Assembly: GCA_964425255.1 (NCBI GenBank)
Contig: CAYRMV010000051.1
Coordinates: 1-20,579 of the forward strand
Length of the DNA: 20,579 nt
Reading direction: 5' to 3'
DNA from: CAYRMV01 sp964425255
Lineage (GTDB): Bacteria > Bacteroidota > Bacteroidia > Flavobacteriales_D > Crocinitomicaceae
Of the stretch, positions 16,959 through 20,579 are shown piece by piece. The notes below the pieces were generated by a model. That model saw only the letters and a program-made list of their open reading frames with translations, was not told the origin of the DNA and did not search any database. A program made the translations under genes and the position numbers. Numbering within the stretch: position 1 is the stretch's first letter; every line of letters begins with the position of its first letter.

Positions 16959-18452
16959 TTATTTTCGTTTGAAATTAGGGATGAATTTACCCCATTTTTC
17001 TTTGTTTATAATTGGACGATCATTTCCAGCACTTCGCATCAAAATAAATGCAAAAGGCGCTAAAACAAAGGTCGGCATCCACATACCAAGGAAAGGTGAA
17101 ACGACAAGTTCATTGGCTAAATTATCGCCGATACTCATCAAAACAAAGTAGACCATAAACAAAAGAGCCGCAATTACAACGGGAGCACCAAATCCACCCT
17201 TTTTAACAATTGCACCCAAGGGAGCGCCGATAAAAAACAGTACGATTATTGCACCCGATAAAGCGAATTTCCGATGGAATTCAACATAAAATCGAGCCAC
17301 ATTTGAGTCGATGGATTGTAAAATAGCACGTTGACCTTCTAGTTGTTCTTTTTTACCGCGAATGGCTGATATACTTCCTTGTATTGCTTGTATTTTCTGT
17401 TCTTTCTTCAACTCTTTGTAAGTAATTGCACGATCGATTTTTTTTGTTGTTGCACTTGGCATCATTTGAGCGTCCGTTTGTAATCGAACTAAACTCGAAT
17501 CTGATTGTGCTTTAAGTTGATTCTGATTTACTCGCTTTGATTGAAAATAGGGGTGAGCATATTCCATTGCTTCCACAAAACTAATCGCTAACTTTTTATT
17601 TGATTTGTAGATTGAATCAACAGCACTATTTAACTGAAATACATTCAACATTTCATGTGAATTTTTGAATAAATCTTCATCAGATCGATTTAATTTGAAA
17701 CCTGAAACATCAATCCGGTAAGTAGCATCTTCAAAATGTGTTTTTCGATTTGGATGAAAACTTCCACTTTCTCCAAGTTCATTGCTAGTTGCATTCCCTT
17801 TTACACTTAGTTCTTCTAAAATCGAACCATTTAGTAAATGAAAAACAAGGTAATTTCCATTTTCTGATTTAAGGATTTCCCCTTTTTCAGCCCGAATTGT
17901 TTTGATTATATTCGTGTTTGAATGATCGTGAATAATGATTCCTTGGAAACTATTTTCATTTCCATCTTGAATCTTTATGGCGAAATTATCAAAATCTTTA
18001 CTGTACTTTCCAGGTGTTAAAACAGCCGAAATTTTGGTTTCTTGAATATCGTAAATTAAGGATCTCCATTTTAAATTAGCAACAGGAATGACGTAATTAG
18101 AAAAGAAAAAAGTGCAAATACTCAGAATAAAAACAACTGTCATCAAAGGACGCATGATTTTGATCAAAGACAAACCAGAAGATTTAAGAGCCGTTAATTC
18201 GTTGTTTTCAGCTAAATTTCCAAATGTCATAATTGAAGAAAGAAGCATGGCTAGGGGTAATGCAAGCGGAATTAAACTGGCTGAAACATAGAAAAGCAGT
18301 TCAAGTAAAATTAAAATTTCCAGCCCTTTCCCCATCAAATCATCAATGTAGAGCCAAAAGAATTGCATGATTAGCATGAACATCGAAATCAGGAAAGTTA
18401 CAATGAACGGACCTGTGAAAGAACGAATGCTAAAGATGTACAGCTTCTTCAT
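16959..18452 (-). CDS. LptF/LptG family LPS export permease
   Basis: A 497-residue YjgP/YjgQ-family protein: three N-terminal membrane helices (about 12-34, 45-72, 103-125), a large periplasmic region (126-390), and three C-terminal helices (about 398-415, 424-443, 455-475) including LSGAIIVLFFIGAPLGAIVK, a typical family segment. LptF and LptG are the inner-membrane subunits of the LptB2FG transporter that extracts LPS and passes it to the periplasmic bridge. At 497 residues it is longer than the roughly 360 of the E. coli proteins. The excess lies in a charged, probably coiled-coil part of the periplasmic region near 290-375. It is first in an operon with two glycosyltransferases. A minus-strand box TATTTTTG (18523-18530), matching TAnnTTTG, lies about 70 bases before the start, without a clear -33 element. 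Confidence 0.9.
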   Translation of the reverse strand: MKKLYIFSIRSFTGPFIVTFLISMFMLIMQFFWLYIDDLMGKGLEILILLELLFYVSASLIPLALPLAMLLSSIMTFGNLAENNELTALKSSGLSLIKIMRPLMTVVFILSICTFFFSNYVIPVANLKWRSLIYDIQETKISAVLTPGKYSKDFDNFAIKIQDGNENSFQGIIIHDHSNTNIIKTIRAEKGEILKSENGNYLVFHLLNGSILEELSVKGNATSNELGESGSFHPNRKTHFEDATYRIDVSGFKLNRSDEDLFKNSHEMLNVFQLNSAVDSIYKSNKKLAISFVEAMEYAHPYFQSKRVNQNQLKAQSDSSLVRLQTDAQMMPSATTKKIDRAITYKELKKEQKIQAIQGSISAIRGKKEQLEGQRAILQSIDSNVARFYVEFHRKFALSGAIIVLFFIGAPLGAIVKKGGFGAPVVIAALLFMVYFVLMSIGDNLANELVVSPFLGMWMPTFVLAPFAFILMRSAGNDRPIINKEKWGKFIPNFKRK

Positions 18453-18550
18453 GATTGTTTAATTCCAAATGAGCATACATATCAACATGAATTTTTGTCA
18501 TGAAGAATGTACAATCAGCCTGCAAAAATAATGCTTTAATCGGAATAAAC

Positions 18551-18937
18551 TTACGAACCGATGACCCGTTTTAATTCGTTTATAGAAGATTCCCAAAGCA
18601 TTTTTACTTCATCCACATCGTCTGAATCGGCAAAATCAGTGATTCTTAAGACAAGTGCCTTGGTCATAGGGTCAACTTCGTAAAAAATTTCAAAGAAAAT
18701 ATCGTCTTCATCTTCGTCCTTTTCCCATTGCCAACGCATACATTGTCCTGCTTTTTTGTGGATTAGTTTCGCTTTTTCTTCGCTTCCATCCCACATAAAC
18801 GTGTACATATTATCTTTCACATTTACATCATCAGCAAACCATTCAGACAAGCCACTCGGCGTTGTGACCATACTTTCAAATACTTTGGGTGATGTTTTTA
18901 ATAAGTATTCTAATTCAATTTTTTCTTTTCCTGCCAT
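18551..18937 (-). CDS. START-like (SRPBCC superfamily) domain protein
   Basis: A 128-residue soluble protein consisting of one helix-grip (START/AHSA1-like) domain: KIELEYLLKTSPKVFESMVT, then the pattern GLSEWFADDV typical of this superfamily, beta strands with paired hydrophobic residues (YTFMWDGSEEKAKL, MRWQWEKDE), and a long C-terminal helix ending near the terminus. These domains bind hydrophobic ligands in a central cavity. The small stand-alone form is common in Bacteroidota and its ligand is unknown. It is encoded upstream of the LPS permease on the same strand after a 98-base gap that holds a possible promoter box, so co-transcription is uncertain. Confidence 0.8.
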   Translation of the reverse strand: MAGKEKIELEYLLKTSPKVFESMVTTPSGLSEWFADDVNVKDNMYTFMWDGSEEKAKLIHKKAGQCMRWQWEKDEDEDDIFFEIFYEVDPMTKALVLRITDFADSDDVDEVKMLWESSINELKRVIGS

Positions 18938-19004
18938 AGTAGTTTATCATTATTGTTAACTTCGCACCGATTTGATTTTTTTGAAATATACATAAAACTT
19001 TTCA

Positions 19005-19754
19005 ATGGCATTAGTACATTCCTTCGAAAAAAGTGGAAATTTTTTATTCCGATACCGTGGACAGATCCCGGTAGTTTTGTTTTTAATGGCGATTCCGGCT
19101 GTTTATTTTACTGATTATGAATTTATTGAACTCGATCCAGCTTTGGAGTTTGTTTTAACTATTGCAGCAGCTTTGATTTCATTTCTTGGTCAATATATTC
19201 GTGCAGTTGCGATTGGAACATCTAACAAACATACTTCTGGTCGAAATACGAAGGAACAAGTGGCAGATGCATTAAATACAAAAGGAATTTATTCAACAGT
19301 GCGTCACCCTTTGTATGTTGGAAACTATTTTATGTGGATCGGGATTGTTATCTACACGTTTAATATTTGGTTCTTTTTGGTTGCTAGCTTACTTTTTTGG
19401 CTGTATTACGAACGCATTATGTTTGCGGAAGAACGTTTTTTAGAACGTAAATTTGGACAGCAATATGTGGATTGGTCATTAAAAGTCCCTGCTTTTATAC
19501 CTAGTTTCAAAAATTATGTAAAAACGGAAATCCCATTTTCGATGAAAACAATCTTGCGTCGTGAATATTCAGGCATTACAGCCACGATAATTGGCTTTGT
19601 ATTTGTTGACTTTTTACGTGATTGGTTTACTTCAGGCAAGGTTCAGTGGGAACTAGTTCATCTTTTTTGGGTTGTTGGAGCTTTGTTATTTACTTTGATT
19701 CTCAGAACATTGAAACATAATTCAAAAATTTTATTTGAAGAAGATCGTTCATAG
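19005..19754 (+). CDS. ICMT/PEMT-like membrane methyltransferase
   Basis: A 249-residue protein with about five to six membrane helices (roughly 20-36, 47-70, 104-135, 185-202, 215-235). The central signature is RHPLYVGNYFMWIG starting at R100, followed by a hydrophobic pair of segments and YYERIMFAEERFL, with acidic E142/E143. This is the S-adenosylmethionine-binding pattern of isoprenylcysteine carboxyl methyltransferases and phospholipid methyltransferases. Bacterial members methylate membrane lipids or lipid A phosphate; the substrate here is unknown. Residues 72-95 (TSNKHTSGRNTKEQVADAL), just before the signature, form a polar conserved-looking loop. It is divergent from the START-like gene across 67 bases and precedes the tRNA gene. 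Confidence 0.8.
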   Translation: MALVHSFEKSGNFLFRYRGQIPVVLFLMAIPAVYFTDYEFIELDPALEFVLTIAAALISFLGQYIRAVAIGTSNKHTSGRNTKEQVADALNTKGIYSTVRHPLYVGNYFMWIGIVIYTFNIWFFLVASLLFWLYYERIMFAEERFLERKFGQQYVDWSLKVPAFIPSFKNYVKTEIPFSMKTILRREYSGITATIIGFVFVDFLRDWFTSGKVQWELVHLFWVVGALLFTLILRTLKHNSKILFEEDRS

Positions 19755-19760
19755 TGTTTT

Positions 19761-19786
19761 TTGAATCAAACTTATGACTATATTTG
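19761..19786 (+). promoter_or_regulatory. Promoter of the tRNA gene
   Basis: TATATTTG at 19779-19786 is an exact TAnnTTTG match, followed by GCACCC, and a TTG lies at 19761-19763. The 15-base spacer is a little shorter than usual. Transcription would start about 20 bases before the mature tRNA. If read-through occurs, it also serves the GIY-YIG gene, which has no clear promoter of its own. Confidence 0.6.
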
Positions 19787-19814
19787 CACCCGCAAACAAG
19801 ATAAGTTTGGTCCT

Positions 19815-19888
19815 GGCGAGGTAGCTCAGTTGGTTAGAGCGCAGGATTCATAACCCTGAGGTCGAGAGTTCAAATCTCTCTCTCGCTA
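19815..19888 (+). tRNA. tRNA with anticodon CAT (probably elongator Met)
   Basis: A full 74-base cloverleaf: acceptor GGCGAGG with TCTCGCT, D arm GCTC/GAGC, anticodon loop TTCATAA, T arm GAGAG-TTCAAAT-CTCTC and discriminator A. CCA is not encoded (ACA follows). The anticodon stem CAGGA/CCCTG lacks the three G-C pairs of initiator tRNA, so it is elongator Met or, less likely, the lysidine-modified Ile tRNA that also carries CAT. Two features are slightly odd: a G1-T72 wobble closing the acceptor stem and an A-C mismatch (A31, C39) at the loop end of the anticodon stem. The T-loop and 3' end of this gene are repeated at 20405. Confidence 0.93.
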
Positions 19889-19954
19889 CAAAAGAGGTCT
19901 GATTGACCTCTTTTTTCTTTTATAAAACTTTCACCGCGATGTACAACGTTTACA
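19868..19954 (+). repeat. Direct repeat, left copy (tRNA 3' end to nuclease codon 5)
   Basis: An 87-base segment covering the last base of the T-stem 5' arm, the T-loop, the tRNA 3' end, the tRNA terminator, a 22-base leader and the first codons of the GIY-YIG gene. It recurs 537 bases downstream at 20405-20492. The two differ by one extra T in the terminator T-run and two substitutions, ATG to ACG at the start codon and AAC to AAT two codons on. Confidence 0.95.
19891..19917 (+). terminator. Terminator behind the tRNA gene
   Basis: A perfect 9-base-pair stem AAAGAGGTC/GACCTCTTT around the loop TGATT, starting two bases after the tRNA discriminator and followed by TTTCTTT. It separates the tRNA from the GIY-YIG gene, whose ATG is 22 bases further on. 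Confidence 0.88.
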
Positions 19955-20232
19955 TACTTTATTCAAAATCCACTTGTACTTTTTACAAAGGTCATACTAA
20001 TAATTTGGATGAGCGATTGAAAAGACACAACTCTGGGTATGAAAAATACACATCGAAAGGAAAACCTTGGATTTTGGTTTGGAGTACAGAAAAAACAACG
20101 AAAAGCGAAGCTTACATTTTGGAACGAAAATTAAAGCATCTTTCCAATCAACGATTAGTTGAATTTATGTTGAAATATGAAACTGAGGTCGAGAGCCAAA
20201 ACGAACTTGAGCTTTTGCGCAAGTTGTTTTGA
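19939..20232 (+). CDS. Small GIY-YIG nuclease family protein
   Basis: A 97-residue single-domain protein. I chose the ATG at 19939, since MYNVYILYSK is the normal opening of the family; an earlier in-frame start at 19903 would lie inside the tRNA terminator. The motif is VYIL (4-7) and YKG (16-18, in FYKGHTNNLDERLKRHNSG), with R26 as the catalytic arginine, H30/N31, and E62 in AYILERKLK as the metal-binding glutamate, so the active site looks intact. Known members are metal-dependent DNA endonucleases (UvrC N-domain, homing enzymes) and stand-alone YhbQ/UPF0213-like proteins, abundant in Bacteroidota and often uncharacterised. No DNA-binding extension is present. The gene lies between two copies of the tRNA-end repeat and its stop codon opens an inverted-repeat array, which suggests a mobile or homing-like unit (inference). 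Confidence 0.88.
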   Translation: MYNVYILYSKSTCTFYKGHTNNLDERLKRHNSGYEKYTSKGKPWILVWSTEKTTKSEAYILERKLKHLSNQRLVEFMLKYETEVESQNELELLRKLF

Positions 20233-20397
20233 TGCTGATTTAGCATCAGCATTCAACCCAAATAATGCTTTTGAGCATAATTTGCCTGAAAGGCCGACGA
20301 AAACAATGTTTTGTCGGGGTTAACCCTGACAAAATAGCTCCAAAATGAGCTATTTTCGTCATTGCAAAGTAGATTTTTTAGTCAAAATCTACTTTAC
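20230..20397 (+). repeat. Array of inverted repeats behind the nuclease gene
   Basis: Almost every base can pair locally. In order: TGATGCT/AGCATCA (20230-20248, including the stop codon); ATGCT/AGCAT with an outer AAT/ATT (20261-20282); GCC/GGC (20284-20294); the junction at 20296-20360; and a perfect 12-base-pair stem AAAGTAGATTTT/AAAATCTACTTT with a 6-base loop (20366-20395). The word AGCAT or its complement occurs five times in the first 50 bases. No T-run follows any stem except within the last loop, so these are not ordinary terminators. Confidence 0.85.
20296..20360 (+). other. Possible three-way junction structure
   Basis: An outer stem GACGAAAA (20296-20303) pairs perfectly with TTTTCGTC (20353-20360). 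Inside it, a 26-base palindrome (20309-20334) with one G-T pair is centred on GTTAAC, its arms starting TTTTGTC and ending GACAAAA, and a hairpin TAGCTC-CAAAAT-GAGCTA (20335-20352) abuts it directly. The extra G/C present in both outer arms and absent from both inner arms favours this nested fold over two side-by-side bulged hairpins, though both can form. Whether DNA or RNA takes this shape is unknown. Confidence 0.6.
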
Positions 20398-20427
20398 AAA
20401 TCGGGTTCAAATCTCTCTCTCGCTACA

Positions 20428-20457
20428 AAAGAGGTCTGATTGACCTCTTTTTTTCTT
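20428..20457 (+). terminator. Second copy of the tRNA terminator
   Basis: The same AAAGAGGTC/GACCTCTTT stem and TGATT loop as at 19891, followed by TTTTCTTT; the T-run is one base longer. Here it would stop transcripts that run through the GIY-YIG gene and the inverted-repeat array. Confidence 0.8.
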
Positions 20458-20476
20458 TTATAAAACTTTCACCGCG

Positions 20477-20492
20477 ACGTACAATGTTTACA
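20477..20492 (+). pseudogene. Remnant of a second GIY-YIG gene start
   Basis: After the repeated leader the frame reads Thr-Tyr-Asn-Val-Tyr, the same as the nuclease start MYNVY but with ACG in place of ATG. Similarity to the intact gene stops after the fifth codon and the frame meets a stop about 40 bases later. It is either a truncated copy of the nuclease gene or the original sequence into which the unit was copied. The remaining bases to the window end show no gene I can support. Confidence 0.4.
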
Positions 20493-20579
20493 AACGGTTC
20501 AAGACCAAAAGTTGGGGATTATACATAAATTCGCGTTAATCTGTAGAAGAAAAATTACAACTACATTCAAAAAGAGTCT

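Larger units (their letters stand above)
20405..20492 (+). repeat. Direct repeat, right copy (tRNA fragment, terminator, leader)
   Basis: This 88-base copy of 19868-19954 holds only the tRNA T-loop and 3' end, without the D and anticodon arms, so it is not a tRNA gene. The bases before it (AAATCGG) do not continue the tRNA. The match runs 66 or so bases past the tRNA end, which is longer than a usual integrase attachment core. Confidence 0.95.

Noticed and set aside
19903..19938. Upstream start for the GIY-YIG protein
   Set aside because: It lies inside the tRNA terminator hairpin and adds a phenylalanine-rich stretch not typical of the family.
20230..20400. CRISPR array
   Set aside because: The repeats are inverted and of unequal sequence and length, with no regular spacers and no cas genes.
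20405..20430. Second tRNA gene behind the nuclease
   Set aside because: Only the T-loop and 3' acceptor strand are present; the D arm, anticodon arm and 5' acceptor strand are missing.
19868..20492. Classical integrase-type genomic island with attL/attR
   Set aside because: No integrase or other cargo lies between the repeats, and the repeat runs well past the tRNA end into coding sequence.

Overview
The window looks like chromosomal DNA from a member of the Bacteroidota, most likely order Flavobacteriales. This rests on its low GC content, the general lack of Shine-Dalgarno sequences, promoter-like TAnnTTTG boxes, a tRNA without an encoded CCA end, and several families typical of that group: START-like domain proteins, DUF2339, long-insert S8 subtilases, PAS-rich orphan kinases and short GIY-YIG proteins. 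I cannot name the species.

Layout. (1) Positions 348-5441, minus strand: two very large multi-PAS sensor histidine kinases in one operon. The second carries an N-terminal receiver domain. No DNA-binding response regulator is nearby. (2) 5535-8016, plus strand: a leucine-rich-repeat lipoprotein followed by a secreted S8 subtilisin-like protease, closed by a strong terminator. (3) 8103-11335, minus strand: a small DUF1304 membrane protein, a very hydrophobic DUF2339 membrane protein and an unrecognised lipoprotein. (4) 11518-13206, plus strand: a secreted DUF4140/DUF4139 (MuiA-like) protein. (5) 13312-18937, minus strand: an envelope-directed block of a START-like protein, an LptF/LptG-type LPS-export permease, two GT4-type glycosyltransferases that overlap each other, and a six-helix membrane protein with a histidine-kinase dimerisation domain and an apparently dead ATPase domain. 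(6) 19005-20579, plus strand: an ICMT/PEMT-like membrane methyltransferase, a tRNA with anticodon CAT, and an unusual unit behind the tRNA.

The most unusual part is the last 700 bases. A 97-residue GIY-YIG nuclease gene starts 22 bases after the tRNA terminator. Its stop codon is the start of about 170 bases made almost wholly of inverted repeats, including what folds on paper as a three-way junction. Then the T-loop and 3' end of the tRNA, the tRNA terminator, the leader and the first codons of the nuclease gene are all repeated (87 against 88 bases, nearly identical), with the second start codon changed from ATG to ACG. No integrase or transposase is present. I read this as a compact tRNA-anchored nuclease unit that has been duplicated, or has inserted, with the second copy decayed. 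That interpretation is inference; the repeats themselves are directly visible.

A second point of interest is the membrane protein at 13312-14577. It keeps the phospho-accepting histidine motif but lacks the ATP-binding asparagine and the DxGxG motif, which suggests a phosphotransfer or sensing protein and not an active kinase.
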